From Bacteroidales bacterium 52_46 (GTDB lineage Bacteria > Bacteroidota > Bacteroidia > Bacteroidales > Muribaculaceae): 64,000 nt of DNA. The stretch is from NCBI GenBank assembly GCA_001915385.1, contig MNQK01000027.1, positions 124,001 to 188,000 of the forward strand, written 5' to 3'. Positions 24,148-33,727 of this stretch are shown here, piece by piece. The notes beneath the pieces were generated by a model. The model was not told the DNA's origin. It saw nothing but the letters and a program-made list of their open reading frames with translations, and made no database searches. The position numbers were made by a program, and so were the translations under genes. Positions within the stretch are counted from its first letter, which is position 1, and each line of letters opens with the position of its first letter.

Positions 24148-25499
24148 ATGAAAATGAGAATCTCCCCATCATTGCCGCTCATGGAATCGCTCCGGATGCT
24201 TGTGCCAGCGATGCCGTCCGTGATGATTCAGCATTGGATAATGAGCCTGATATAAGGGACGTGGAATACACCGATATAACAGACGAAGTGTCTGCCGATG
24301 ATGAAGAGGATTGCCCTTATATCCGGGTAGGCACGGATTACTACCGAGAGGTGATGCGGCCACAAGCGAACGGAACCTCCTGTAAGTATCTTGCCTATTG
24401 GAAGGATTCGATCATCAAGGCGGACCGAGGCAAGAAATATCTGGATAAGGTGCCGAAGTACGACTGCTTCTGCACTGTTCCGAGTCATACCGATTACCGA
24501 AAGATAATCGGCAACGCCTACAATGTCTATGAACCTATCACCCACATACCGGCACCCGGCAACTGGGACGCAATCGAAAGTCTGCTTCGCCACATCTTTG
24601 AGGAGCATTACGAGTATGGCCTTGACTACATCCAGTTGCTGTATCAGATGCCGCTTCAGAAGCTGCCTATATTGATACTCGTTTCGGAACAGAGGAACAC
24701 CGGCAAGACTACATTTCTCAACTTCCTCAAGGCTATCTTTCAGGATAACGCCACTTTCAACACCAACGAGGACTTCCGCAGCAAATTCAATTCCGACTGG
24801 GCGGGGAAGCTGCTCATCATGGTTGACGAAGTGCTCCTGTCTCGCCGTGAGGACTCAGAGCGATTGAAGAACCTCAGCACGGCGAAGTCCTACAAGATGG
24901 AGTCCAAGGGTAAGGACAGGAACGAGATTGCCTTCTTCGGCAAGTTCGTCCTCTGCTCCAACAATGAGCATTTTCCTCTTGTAATCGACCGCGAGGAGGT
25001 GCGTTATTGGGTTCGCAAGGTCAACACTCTGACAACAGACGATCCTTTCTATATGGATAAGCTTGCGGCACAGATTCCCGCGTTTCTCCACTTCCTCATG
25101 CAGAGAGAACTGTCGGTGAAATGTGAAAACAGAATGTGGTTCAGTCCGGAAAGACTGCGCACGGCAGCCCTCAACCGCATCGTCACAGCAAACCGCTCCA
25201 AGATTGAGTACGAGGTTGCCGAATTGCTGATGGACATTATGGACAATACAGGCGACGCCTCTGTCTCCTTTGTGGTCAGCGAAATCGCCACACTGCTCAG
25301 TTACCGCAACGTCCGTGCCGAGACGAGCGAGATACGTCGGTTGCTGCAGATCTGCTGGCATCTCAAACCGGCGTCGAACTCCCTTACATACCGCTTCTAT
25401 TCCATGGGGATTCCTCCCGCCAAGTACACCGCCAAGACCTCCGTCGGGCGATACTACACCGTCACCAAAAATTTTATTTTGAATTTATCTCTATTCTGA
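24144..25499 (+). CDS. DUF5906-type primase/SF3-like helicase
   Basis: A 451-residue P-loop protein. A disordered acidic N-terminus (about 1-60) precedes the ATPase domain. Walker A is EQRNTGKTTF with Lys188, and a Walker B-like strand GKLLIMVDEVLL follows. KFVLCSNNEHFPLVIDREEVRYWV is the sensor region typical of superfamily 3 helicases and DUF5906 proteins. A winged-helix-like C-terminus follows. These proteins replicate or unwind mobile-element DNA. It is coupled to the upstream HTH gene. Confidence 0.83.
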   Translation: MNENENLPIIAAHGIAPDACASDAVRDDSALDNEPDIRDVEYTDITDEVSADDEEDCPYIRVGTDYYREVMRPQANGTSCKYLAYWKDSIIKADRGKKYLDKVPKYDCFCTVPSHTDYRKIIGNAYNVYEPITHIPAPGNWDAIESLLRHIFEEHYEYGLDYIQLLYQMPLQKLPILILVSEQRNTGKTTFLNFLKAIFQDNATFNTNEDFRSKFNSDWAGKLLIMVDEVLLSRREDSERLKNLSTAKSYKMESKGKDRNEIAFFGKFVLCSNNEHFPLVIDREEVRYWVRKVNTLTTDDPFYMDKLAAQIPAFLHFLMQRELSVKCENRMWFSPERLRTAALNRIVTANRSKIEYEVAELLMDIMDNTGDASVSFVVSEIATLLSYRNVRAETSEIRRLLQICWHLKPASNSLTYRFYSMGIPPAKYTAKTSVGRYYTVTKNFILNLSLF

Positions 25500-25936
25500 T
25501 GAATTGATGAATAAATTAAAGAAAGGGAAGAAGATCAGCAAGTTATAGCGCAGTAGGCTCTCATCAAAGGTCTTTTCAGTTGTTGAGAAGTCGTTGAGAA
25601 GCCTCCTATTCTTTCCCTTTCATTAAAAATCATCTTGTGATGAGTTGGATTAGACTGTAATACTGCGAGTTACACACGCTTTCATCATTTCATCAAAATT
25701 TTGCCGCTTTTAATTTTATTCAAACCTTGTCTTCCGATAGTCAGACCTGCTATATGAGTATGGGGAACGAGTATCCGGAAAGCTAAGGTAAGATTGCTTG
25801 CAATAACACTTGGTAAGTATAGCCTAATACACCTTCAAGCGAAGATTGGCGGCTCCGATGCGGAGACTGACCGTGCAAGCACCCCTGTTATATAATCAAT
25901 TCCAATCAATCCATAACCAATAGTACCAATATTAAT
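25500..25936. other. Intergenic region before the relaxase gene; candidate oriT
   Basis: 437 bp without a gene. It holds an imperfect inverted repeat (TTAAAGAAAGGGAAG near 25515 and its reverse near 25610), a duplicated GTTGAGAAG (about 25578-25604), and a short palindrome TTGCTTGCAA near 25796. The last lies in a G-rich stretch upstream of the MobV start. MobV-type relaxases usually nick just upstream of their own gene, so oriT is expected here. The exact nick site cannot be identified. Confidence 0.4.
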
Positions 25937-27397
25937 ATGTCTTCACCAAAACAGATGATGGATTTCAAGTCCGTCAAATCAGTCGATGCCAATGTCAGCA
26001 ACGAGCACCAGCGCAATTGGAACGATGAGCTTTTCGAGCGTAAAGCCAAAGACCCCGACCATAACTATGACCGCTCCCGAACCGCCTTGAACTTCCAGGT
26101 CGGACCCGGAGGCGTGATAACCGCCGTTGACAAATCCAGGCGTATCGGGGATAAGGTCGATGAGATAATCAAGACGCATCTCCGTAAGGATGCCCGCGTG
26201 ACTGCCATCTCTAACCGTGCAGTCATGGTCGTATTCGGCGGCAACCGTGAGCGGATGCGCGAGATGGCTTTCGGCGGTCAGGATTTCCACGAGCATGAGG
26301 AATCAAACGGGCATCTGATTAGGCAACCGGAAATCGAGCAATGGGCGAAGGATGTGTATGGTTTCGTATGCCGTGAATTCGGAGAGAAGAACATAGCCTC
26401 TTTTATCGTCCATCTTGACGAGACAGGACCACATGCGCACTGCGTGTTCGTGCCCCTGACCGCCGACGGACGACTCTGCTCAAAGGAGGTAATCGGAGGC
26501 AAAACCAAGAGTGAGGCACAACGACACATGAGGGATTTGCATACCAGACTTGCCGAAGTGAACCGCAAATACGGTCTTGACCGAGGCGATGACATACGCG
26601 AGACCGGCGCACGCCATCGCTCAACTGCCGAATATAACCGTGATCTTCACCGCGAGAATACACGTCTCGAAACTCTGATAAGCGACAAGTCCGATCAGCT
26701 GACCCAGCTTGAAGAACAGATTAAGTTGGCGGAAAAGCGGGTCAAAGGTCTCACGACCATGAGTGCCAATCTTGAGAAAAAACAGACAGATCTGACAGCC
26801 GAGACAGCGCAGCTTGAAGCTGACATCGAGAGCGGCGCCGGAGATGTTTCCGAACTGAACCGCCGCATTGCCGATCTCAAGAAACAATACGATTCAACCG
26901 GAAAGCAACTCGCTGATAAACGCCTCAAACTAAAGACCGCTGACCGGCAACTCGAACAGCTCAGAGAAAACCTCGACTCACTTAATGAGGAGCGGGAAAA
27001 GGCCCAGGAAGATTACTTGAGGCTGACCGACAAGCGTCAGGAACAGATACGCATGAGGCTGACAGATGCCGTCTTCGCCAGGATGGTGGTCGATATGCGG
27101 ACACTTCTAAACGCAATGCCTCCGGTTTTGAAATCGGAGTTAGATGGTGAATTTCTCACCGCAATAGCTGAACAGCCAAACGATATTCTGAAATGCGCAA
27201 TGTATCTCTTCATGGGTTATCTTGATGGCGCAACCCAGTTCGCTCAGTCCTGCGGTGGCGGAGGCACCTCTTCCGACCTACCATGGGGTCGTGACCCGAA
27301 AGAAGATGACCGCCGTTTCGCCTACCGCTGCATGATGCAAGCCCATAGGATGCTAACCCCGTCCTCTCCCAGGCGCGGCATGAGCGGCAGGCGGTGA
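25937..27397 (+). CDS. MobV-family relaxase (Mob/Pre)
   Basis: A 486-residue mobilization protein that should nick at oriT and pilot the strand into a recipient. The N-terminal domain includes HNYDRSRTALNFQV (motif I-like) and the metal-binding motif HLDETGPHAH at 159-168, with His159, His166 and His168. A long coiled coil follows (about 225-375, e.g. RLETLISDKSDQLTQLEEQI), as in other MobV proteins, and a small C-terminal domain ends the protein. No transfer genes accompany it, so transfer would need a helper element. Confidence 0.88.
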   Translation: MSSPKQMMDFKSVKSVDANVSNEHQRNWNDELFERKAKDPDHNYDRSRTALNFQVGPGGVITAVDKSRRIGDKVDEIIKTHLRKDARVTAISNRAVMVVFGGNRERMREMAFGGQDFHEHEESNGHLIRQPEIEQWAKDVYGFVCREFGEKNIASFIVHLDETGPHAHCVFVPLTADGRLCSKEVIGGKTKSEAQRHMRDLHTRLAEVNRKYGLDRGDDIRETGARHRSTAEYNRDLHRENTRLETLISDKSDQLTQLEEQIKLAEKRVKGLTTMSANLEKKQTDLTAETAQLEADIESGAGDVSELNRRIADLKKQYDSTGKQLADKRLKLKTADRQLEQLRENLDSLNEEREKAQEDYLRLTDKRQEQIRMRLTDAVFARMVVDMRTLLNAMPPVLKSELDGEFLTAIAEQPNDILKCAMYLFMGYLDGATQFAQSCGGGGTSSDLPWGRDPKEDDRRFAYRCMMQAHRMLTPSSPRRGMSGRR

Positions 27398-27781
27398 AGA
27401 GATTCCGCGGGTAAGAACGACTTGACCTCACTCATTCAAGATTCAAATAGAAGGGGGCGGTATTCTGCAGACCCCCTCTCGAAATCAGCATTTTATGGTT
27501 GATTAGGGCATAGAAATGATGCCCCCCTCAGATAATGAGCCGATTGAGGGAGTGCTATCCGGTAGCACCCCCACTAAGTAATGATTCCATTGTCCGTAAT
27601 AGGTAGTCTCCCTTTGGGACAGCCTGTCATTCAGTCAACCGTAAGAGTGGAACTTCCAACGTTTCGAGGAAGCCGAAACAATCAATTATACGCAATCAAT
27701 CCAAGGGATGGATGCCTTTCGGTCGAGACCTTAGGCTCGATGCACGACAGCCCGGCGGCGGTGCCGCAACTCCCGAATTTT
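27398..27781. other. Intergenic region after the relaxase gene
   Basis: 384 bp between convergent genes. Two hairpins are visible: AGGGGG/CCCCCT at 27451-27478, and GTGCTA-TCCGG-TAGCAC at 27552-27568 within flanking GGG/CCC runs. Either may end transcription. A plus-strand open frame enters from 27581 but runs antisense into the propeller gene and is probably not real. Confidence 0.45.
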
Positions 27782-28789
27782 TCAGAGTGTGATTATAACA
27801 AATTCATTGCCATTCCAACCAATGATAATCGAGTCATCAACTGCCGCAATTCGGCTGAGCGATGTTGTGAGACCGGAGTATCGGGAAATTACGTTACCGG
27901 CCCAGTCTATTTTAAGAATAATCGGCTTTTTAATCTTGGCATCTGCGAACTGGTAGCCCCAATACAAGGCGTAAATATAATCATGGGTATATGTAATATC
28001 TACTGTATGCAACGGGTTCAAATCTTCGAAGTCAGCTTCATCGAGCGTCGCCGGGTCGAAGGTCTCATTGCCTATTTTTACTGAATTGATAATTTTGCCG
28101 TCAGTGTCGAATATATCAATAACCGGATGAAGTTTATAGGCAAAAGCAAGCCGATTATATTTGTCTGAATATGCCATTTCTCCGACATTAGGCATCCATG
28201 CCTGCAATTTCGAAGAGATGCTGATTTGCCGAATGGAATCAATTCTTGATGTATTAAAATCAACAGACATGGCAACCTGGCGACCTCCATTTGGCTCTCT
28301 GCCGATGAAAACGTATTTATCCGGTTCCGTCATAAAAATGTCCTGCACATATCGGGAAAGCGCAAAAGGCATTGAATAGGTCTCATCTATAATATACTTC
28401 TGCGCTCTGACAAATGAAGTGTCATTTACAACGGTGTAAATTTCACAGTCATCCTGACTGATTACACCAATCGTTCCGTTATCAGCAATAAATGGATACG
28501 GCATATACGACGTATAATAACCGTTTTCCCGCCGTCCCATATCTGAACTTACATAGAAAGTATTTCGTAACGTATCAACAACCGCACGCCGTAGAAAACG
28601 CTGTCCGTAGCCGTCATTGCCTTCAAAGACAAATAATAATGTATCTCCTGACATTTTCATGTCAATCATATGGCGTATTGCCGGAAGTGGTTCTCCCTTT
28701 ATCTCAATACTGGCAGTGGATATGGGTGCAGTCTTTGCGCCTATGCATGAGGCAAAAGCCAAAGCACATAATATCAGGATGTGTTTCAT
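27782..28789 (-). CDS. Six-bladed beta-propeller lipoprotein (BF3886-like)
   Basis: A 335-residue predicted lipoprotein with lipobox FASC (Cys15). The body shows the repeating strand pattern of TolB-like six-bladed propellers of the BF3886 type: IDMKMSGDTLLFVFEGND, TFYVSSDMGR, NRLAFAYKLHPVIDIFDTDG, and a final YALYWGYQF plus ILKIDWAGNVISRY. Such proteins sit on the outer membrane of Bacteroidales and probably bind a ligand. It overlaps the GLPGLI gene by 4 nt and is the last gene of the TonB-receptor operon. Confidence 0.8.
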   Translation of the reverse strand: MKHILILCALAFASCIGAKTAPISTASIEIKGEPLPAIRHMIDMKMSGDTLLFVFEGNDGYGQRFLRRAVVDTLRNTFYVSSDMGRRENGYYTSYMPYPFIADNGTIGVISQDDCEIYTVVNDTSFVRAQKYIIDETYSMPFALSRYVQDIFMTEPDKYVFIGREPNGGRQVAMSVDFNTSRIDSIRQISISSKLQAWMPNVGEMAYSDKYNRLAFAYKLHPVIDIFDTDGKIINSVKIGNETFDPATLDEADFEDLNPLHTVDITYTHDYIYALYWGYQFADAKIKKPIILKIDWAGNVISRYSGLTTSLSRIAAVDDSIIIGWNGNEFVIITL

Positions 28790-29640
28790 TTTAGTTCAAG
28801 AGGTTTGTATGGAATGGATTGTCTGACAGCATCGCTATTGTTCATCCGTTTACCGTCTTTCCCAATAATATGAACTTTCCCGCTATCACCTCCCATGGAA
28901 GCAATCAAGAAGCCGACGGGTGAATCGAAATATCTGGCGAGAGTTTTTTCGACCTCCGAGACAGAGCAACGTTTGTCATTGTTGTCTTGGTAAGTATATT
29001 CCATAATAGGAGCATCGGACCGCTGAACCCCTATCGCCTCCCAAACAAATTGCTTTTCTCCGTCCTCGATTTTGAGAATAAGACCGGGCAGACCTCCGAA
29101 TTTATAGGGGCCGAATGGCAACGGTATTTCGGCTGCATACCACGCCGTATATTGTCTTCCGGCAAATTCGCAGGTCGCTTTCTGACATTCGTAACCTAAA
29201 ATTGTGTCGTTATCTTCACTGCTGAAATTCCATTTTAAAGAAGGAACGGAATCAGAATATATCAGGAACGGAGAGATAGAGAGCCGATATTTCATATTCG
29301 CTGTTGTACCGCGAACGGGTCGGACTATTTCCAGAGGCCACGGATTGCCCGAGACATTTGAGTATGAGTCCGCTCCACGTCGAATCTGCTCGGTTGCCAA
29401 TGAGTCAAAGTGGTTAATAATGTCGCTGTAATCCTTAATGCAATGTTTTCCGATCTGAACCACTCTGACATCATCATAGTAATCGCGTATATCGGGATGA
29501 AACTTATATTTCAATGAGTAGGTAATATTGAACCGTGCAGTATCGACCGGGGTTGCCTTGTCAATAATGCGGGATGTGGTTTCCTGAGCCAATCCATCCA
29601 TAGAAAGGAGGAAACAAAAGAGTAGAAATAACATTTTCAT
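28786..29640 (-). CDS. GLPGLI-family protein
   Basis: A 284-residue secreted protein. The signal peptide (MKMLFLLFCFLLSMDGLAQ) is followed by a beta-rich domain. It carries CQKATCEFAGRQYTAWYAAE, IPLPFGPYKFGGLPGLILKI and WEAIGVQRSDAP, the hallmark block of TIGR01200 (GLPGLI). The family occurs with TonB-dependent receptors in Bacteroidetes and is thought to be periplasmic; its activity is unknown. The ATG at 29640 was chosen because it begins the signal peptide. Overlap with the next gene and a 12-nt gap to the receptor gene show one operon. Confidence 0.88.
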   Translation of the reverse strand: MKMLFLLFCFLLSMDGLAQETTSRIIDKATPVDTARFNITYSLKYKFHPDIRDYYDDVRVVQIGKHCIKDYSDIINHFDSLATEQIRRGADSYSNVSGNPWPLEIVRPVRGTTANMKYRLSISPFLIYSDSVPSLKWNFSSEDNDTILGYECQKATCEFAGRQYTAWYAAEIPLPFGPYKFGGLPGLILKIEDGEKQFVWEAIGVQRSDAPIMEYTYQDNNDKRCSVSEVEKTLARYFDSPVGFLIASMGGDSGKVHIIGKDGKRMNNSDAVRQSIPYKPLELK

Positions 29641-29651
29641 AATGTTTGTGC

Positions 29652-32264
29652 TTAGAATATTCTGAATCGTATTTTGAGTAACACACTTCGTGGTCGAATG
29701 TTGTAGTTGGCTCTTGACTCGGTAAGAGCCAACAGGCTGGAATATACATACGACTTTCGGTTGAGCAGATTGTCGCACGACAGCGTAAAGCTGAAACGCT
29801 TTATGGTGTACTTCGCCTCGGCATTGAGAAGGAGGAATGAACGGTCGCCGTCGTTGAAGTTGTTGTAATAATGGTAAAGCGAAGTCGTCAGAATAACACC
29901 TCCGGGAATTGTAAAATCAAGAGTACCCTTATTGGTTACTGTGCGTAGCCACGGGAACCGCTCATGTCCTTTCTGTTGCGTTGCGGATTGGGAATAAATT
30001 CCTTGATACGATACCGAAAGCCATTTGAACGGTGTAAGGCTAACGTCGGCGTTGACACCTAAGCTATTGCCAGTATAGCGTACCACCGCGTCCTGAACAA
30101 GCAGAGGACTGTCATAATAGGAGTATGTAAACGAGGCTCCGATTTTAAGACGGCGCCAGTCGAATCCCTGACTCGCATGAACCTTTGCCGACAGCATATC
30201 GCTGTTCTCCGATGTGCGGCGGCTTATGGTATGTTGCACAATGCCATCATAGTAGGAACCGTAAAGAACATCGGGCGACTGCCTGAACCATGCGACTTCA
30301 GCTCCAGCGAAACTCATTGTAAGAATATTTTTGAAATCATATTTCAGCGCATAGTGCTGATTCATGCCCTCGTAAAGACCGGCAACATCGTAGGCTGACA
30401 GTTGACGGTAAGACGTCAGAATGTAACCTGAATATAATGTCTCAATGGATGGAGTCATATAATTGAGCGCGGCGGAAGCGTTAAGATTATGGCTGCTGTT
30501 GATTTTATAGGTCAGATTTAATGACGGCTCCACGCGGAAACGGTTTTTATCGGTAATTATACCGTCAAGCCTGTTGTTAAGCCGGAATAATCTGTATTTC
30601 ATCGGCAAATAGAGCGAAGCATGAAATTTCCGGGTAGTGAACATTATCTCGGCTCCGAGGCCGGCATCGAGATAATCAAGCGCAAGGTCATTGCGCATCG
30701 CATCAAGGCGGCTTTCGAGGGCGTTGTGCTGATAGTTGACGATTGCCGAAGGGTGTAGGGTGAAGTTACCGACTTTAAGAGCCGACAATAATCCTGCGCT
30801 GTTTTCAGTGGATATATTGCGGAAATCGACGTGCTGATACAGCATATCGCCCGTTATCATTTCCGGGAACAGATTCGGGGTGACGGAAAGGCTGTGTGGC
30901 CGTTTCTCCATGTTGACAAGTGATGAAATCTCAAATCCACGGTCCTCCGAATTACGGTGCGTCATGTGGAATTTGTTGAGCAGTCTGTATGTGTCAGTTT
31001 TCCCAATCTGCGCTATGTCATCGTCTCCTGCAAGAATACGGCTGTTTGCGTCAGTCGTGCTCCAGTCGAATTTCAGTTGTTCCTTCAGATAATTTTCATC
31101 GCCGTTGTTCAGATATGTAAGGTCTCCGTATGCCTTCAGCATACGGGCGGTGCCTTGCATGATCTCATTCACAATGTTCTGACTTCCGTCAGGAAGAAAA
31201 TTTGTGGTCGATGAACTGCTGCGACGGGTGTCGCGGTCGTTAAGATAAGCGGCGTTTATACCGAACTCTCCCGACTTACCTACACGATATACATTATTGA
31301 AAGTGGCATTGTGGGAACGGTTGAAGTAATAGAACCGTTTGTCAATGCCTGGAGTCGACGGCATGGAGATTGACGAGATATTGCTTGTGCGCGAATAATC
31401 GTTGTCGAAGGAATAAAGCTCCTGCGAAAGATCTTCGCCTGTATTGTTTCCCTTATAAGTGGCAAGGAACTGGCTATTACGCCGGAAATATGTAGCGATT
31501 GCCGAATTGTTCCACAATCCCTCATCTCCATAGCCGCCTCCGAGTGTGGCAATGAGATTGAACACACCTTTGACACCCTCTTTTAGCCGCAGGTTGATAG
31601 ATGCCCGTTCCTCCGGGCGTAGCCCTTTGAGCGCCTTGATGTCCTGATGGTTTTCGAGCACCTGCACTGTTGCGATGTTGTTGGGGTCGATGTTGTTCGT
31701 GGCTATGCCGTAATGACCTTTCATAAGGTCAAGTCCTTCGATATACAGATTTTTAATAGGCTTACCTTGATAAGAGATTTGTCCGGCATCTGACACCGAT
31801 ATACCCGGCATCTTTTTCAACACGTCTGCAATAGACTGGTCGGTCTGTGAGAGGAAAGAAGCTACATTATAATTGATTGTATCTCCTTGCGAATAAATCT
31901 TTTTAGCTTTAACAACAACCTCTTTAAGTTCTACGGCTCTTTCCTCGGCTATAATATCGTATCTGCCGGAGTGGTTTGGCACAATCAATTTAGTCTGTGC
32001 GATTTCCATGCCGGATGCCTGTAATATAATGCTGTCGCAATCGCAGCTAACAGATAATGAAAACTCTCCTTTGTCATCAGTGAAAGCTGATGCAATAATG
32101 TTCTTAGGTGAATGATAGGGAGATGCGGTTACACTGACAAAATCAAACGGCACTTGGCGTCCATTCGTGACAGTACCTGTCAGAATGGACTCTGCCGATA
32201 CATTGAGACAAACCGACAGAATTATCAGAGCGATCAATATTATTCTCTTTACAGCCATTGCCAT
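29652..32264 (-). CDS. TonB-dependent-receptor-like outer membrane protein
   Basis: 870 residues: signal peptide, a carboxypeptidase-regulatory-like domain (about 27-110), then a plug domain. The plug has GDTINYNVASFLSQTDQSIA, ADVLKKMPGISVSDAGQISY, KPIKNLYIEGLDLMKGHYG and NNIATVQVLENHQDIKAL. A long barrel ends ...LLKIRFRIF with a C-terminal Phe. The plug pattern is the type found with GLPGLI partners rather than SusC. No SusD follows. It probably imports or senses a specific ligand. Transcription starts from a good promoter facing away from the histidine kinase gene. Confidence 0.87.
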   Translation of the reverse strand: MAMAVKRIILIALIILSVCLNVSAESILTGTVTNGRQVPFDFVSVTASPYHSPKNIIASAFTDDKGEFSLSVSCDCDSIILQASGMEIAQTKLIVPNHSGRYDIIAEERAVELKEVVVKAKKIYSQGDTINYNVASFLSQTDQSIADVLKKMPGISVSDAGQISYQGKPIKNLYIEGLDLMKGHYGIATNNIDPNNIATVQVLENHQDIKALKGLRPEERASINLRLKEGVKGVFNLIATLGGGYGDEGLWNNSAIATYFRRNSQFLATYKGNNTGEDLSQELYSFDNDYSRTSNISSISMPSTPGIDKRFYYFNRSHNATFNNVYRVGKSGEFGINAAYLNDRDTRRSSSSTTNFLPDGSQNIVNEIMQGTARMLKAYGDLTYLNNGDENYLKEQLKFDWSTTDANSRILAGDDDIAQIGKTDTYRLLNKFHMTHRNSEDRGFEISSLVNMEKRPHSLSVTPNLFPEMITGDMLYQHVDFRNISTENSAGLLSALKVGNFTLHPSAIVNYQHNALESRLDAMRNDLALDYLDAGLGAEIMFTTRKFHASLYLPMKYRLFRLNNRLDGIITDKNRFRVEPSLNLTYKINSSHNLNASAALNYMTPSIETLYSGYILTSYRQLSAYDVAGLYEGMNQHYALKYDFKNILTMSFAGAEVAWFRQSPDVLYGSYYDGIVQHTISRRTSENSDMLSAKVHASQGFDWRRLKIGASFTYSYYDSPLLVQDAVVRYTGNSLGVNADVSLTPFKWLSVSYQGIYSQSATQQKGHERFPWLRTVTNKGTLDFTIPGGVILTTSLYHYYNNFNDGDRSFLLLNAEAKYTIKRFSFTLSCDNLLNRKSYVYSSLLALTESRANYNIRPRSVLLKIRFRIF

Positions 32265-32275
32265 GTTTTTGAGTG

Positions 32276-32307
32276 CAAAGTTAGTGCCGGAAAAGCCTTC
32301 TGAACAA
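32276..32307 (-). promoter_or_regulatory. Promoter of the TonB-receptor operon
   Basis: Minus-strand TAACTTTG (32276-32283) with a TTG (32305-32307) 21 bp further upstream. The predicted leader is about 10 nt. Confidence 0.6.
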
Positions 32308-32359
32308 AGAAACTCCCTTATTTAGTCTTAACTGATACTGCTGATTAAAGGATAATAGC

Positions 32360-32367
32360 TAATTTTG
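32360..32367 (+). promoter_or_regulatory. -7 element abutting the histidine kinase start
   Basis: TAATTTTG ends 4 nt before the ATG at 32372, predicting a leaderless kinase mRNA. It lies back to back with the receptor promoter in a 107-bp divergent region, a natural place for a response-regulator operator. Confidence 0.5.
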
Positions 32368-32371
32368 TAGT

Positions 32372-33727
32372 ATGAAACTCTTTAAGACAATAACATCAAT
32401 AACCATATCGGCGATACTTATAGTATTTGCCTTGAATATATTTTATCTTGCTACGCTGTATCAATCAATAGAACATGACGTGCGGCGGGATGTCCATTCA
32501 GCCATGCTGGACATGGATGTGAATGAATTGTGGCTAAGGACATTGGCCAATACCAAAGGGAAAGATGCCCAGACCCTGTATCTTGTCGATGTGGCTCAAT
32601 ATAACCGCGATTCATTGGCCCGACTTGACAGCCGAATATCGGAAAACATAATAGATGTGAATAATGCCACCGGCAATTATATTATTAGGGAGATGAGTCG
32701 GCAAATGCATTCTGATATGGATATAAGGTCGAAAATAAACCTTAATGTCATAGACAGTCTGTTAAGAACGCATCTCGCGGCTCGAAAAATCAATCCTGAA
32801 TACGTCCATGTAGAAATTTGTGATACGCTTGGAAATATCTTGGTTGATAATCCCGGAGTTAAAACACGAGATGGTTTCGATACTTTTGATTTGCCATTGA
32901 ACGGATTTATCTACCGTGCATATCTATCCCCGTTGACAGAACAGGTATTTAATAAGATGCGCGGAATAATCATAACTACTTTTATTCTTGTCTTGCTCTT
33001 TGCCACGGGTTTTTGGTATCTGTTGCACACAATCCGCCGTATGCGGACAATCGAGGAGATGAAAGACGATTTCATCAACAATATGACCCACGAGCTGAAG
33101 ACTCCGATAGCTGTGGCATACGCAGCCAACGATTCCATGCTTAACTTTGATGCGGCTAATGATGAAGAAAAACGCGTATCATATCTCAACATCGCCATGA
33201 AACAGTTACGCCGACTTCAGGAACTCGTGGAGGGCATACTTTCAATGAGCATGGAAAGAAGAAAATCCATGAAGCTGAACATTGAGGATTTTGATTTGCT
33301 TCCTCTCGTCAATGAAGTGGTAGCTTCACAAAGGCTCCGCCAGGAGAAGCCTGTCAGAATATCGGTAACTGGGCAGGATTCTCTTAAAGTACGTGCCGAT
33401 AAAACACATTTTATAAATGTTCTCAATACCCTTATCGACAACTCGATCAAATATTCAGGGGACAGCGTGGATATACAGATTACCTGCACGAATAATTTAA
33501 TGACAATCAGCGACAACGGGATTGGCATTCCGTCAAAGTCGCTGCCATATATCTTTGACCGTTTTTATCGTGTGCCGCACGGCAGCGTACAGAATGTGCG
33601 GGGTTACGGCATCGGTCTTTACTATGCACGGCAGATACTCGGTAAAATAGGATATACCATAAAAGCGGAGAGCAAAGAAGGTCGAAGCACCACATTCACA
33701 ATAAAATTATCGAGCCATGAAGAATAA
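32372..33727 (+). CDS. Membrane sensor histidine kinase
   Basis: A 451-residue kinase. An N-terminal transmembrane helix (about 9-30), a periplasmic sensor of about 165 residues, and a second helix (about 198-218) lead directly to the HisKA domain. His240 in the H-box MTHELKTPIAVAY is the phosphorylation site. The ATPase domain has the N-box NTLIDNSIKYSG, the G1 box SDNGIGIP, the F-box FDRFYRVP and the G2 box GYGIGLYYA. No HAMP domain is seen. Its cognate regulator gene overlaps the 3' end by 11 nt but is frameshifted. Divergence from the TonB operon suggests control of that operon. Confidence 0.9.
   Translation: MKLFKTITSITISAILIVFALNIFYLATLYQSIEHDVRRDVHSAMLDMDVNELWLRTLANTKGKDAQTLYLVDVAQYNRDSLARLDSRISENIIDVNNATGNYIIREMSRQMHSDMDIRSKINLNVIDSLLRTHLAARKINPEYVHVEICDTLGNILVDNPGVKTRDGFDTFDLPLNGFIYRAYLSPLTEQVFNKMRGIIITTFILVLLFATGFWYLLHTIRRMRTIEEMKDDFINNMTHELKTPIAVAYAANDSMLNFDAANDEEKRVSYLNIAMKQLRRLQELVEGILSMSMERRKSMKLNIEDFDLLPLVNEVVASQRLRQEKPVRISVTGQDSLKVRADKTHFINVLNTLIDNSIKYSGDSVDIQITCTNNLMTISDNGIGIPSKSLPYIFDRFYRVPHGSVQNVRGYGIGLYYARQILGKIGYTIKAESKEGRSTTFTIKLSSHEE

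Noticed and set aside
21318..27397. Complete conjugative transposon (ICE)
   Set aside because: A recombinase, helicase and MobV are present, but no TraG-type coupling protein or type IV secretion genes. Mobilizable element is the better call.
27581..28084. Plus-strand 167-residue frame after the relaxase gene
   Set aside because: More than half lies antisense to the propeller lipoprotein gene. The first 60 residues have no recognisable domain.
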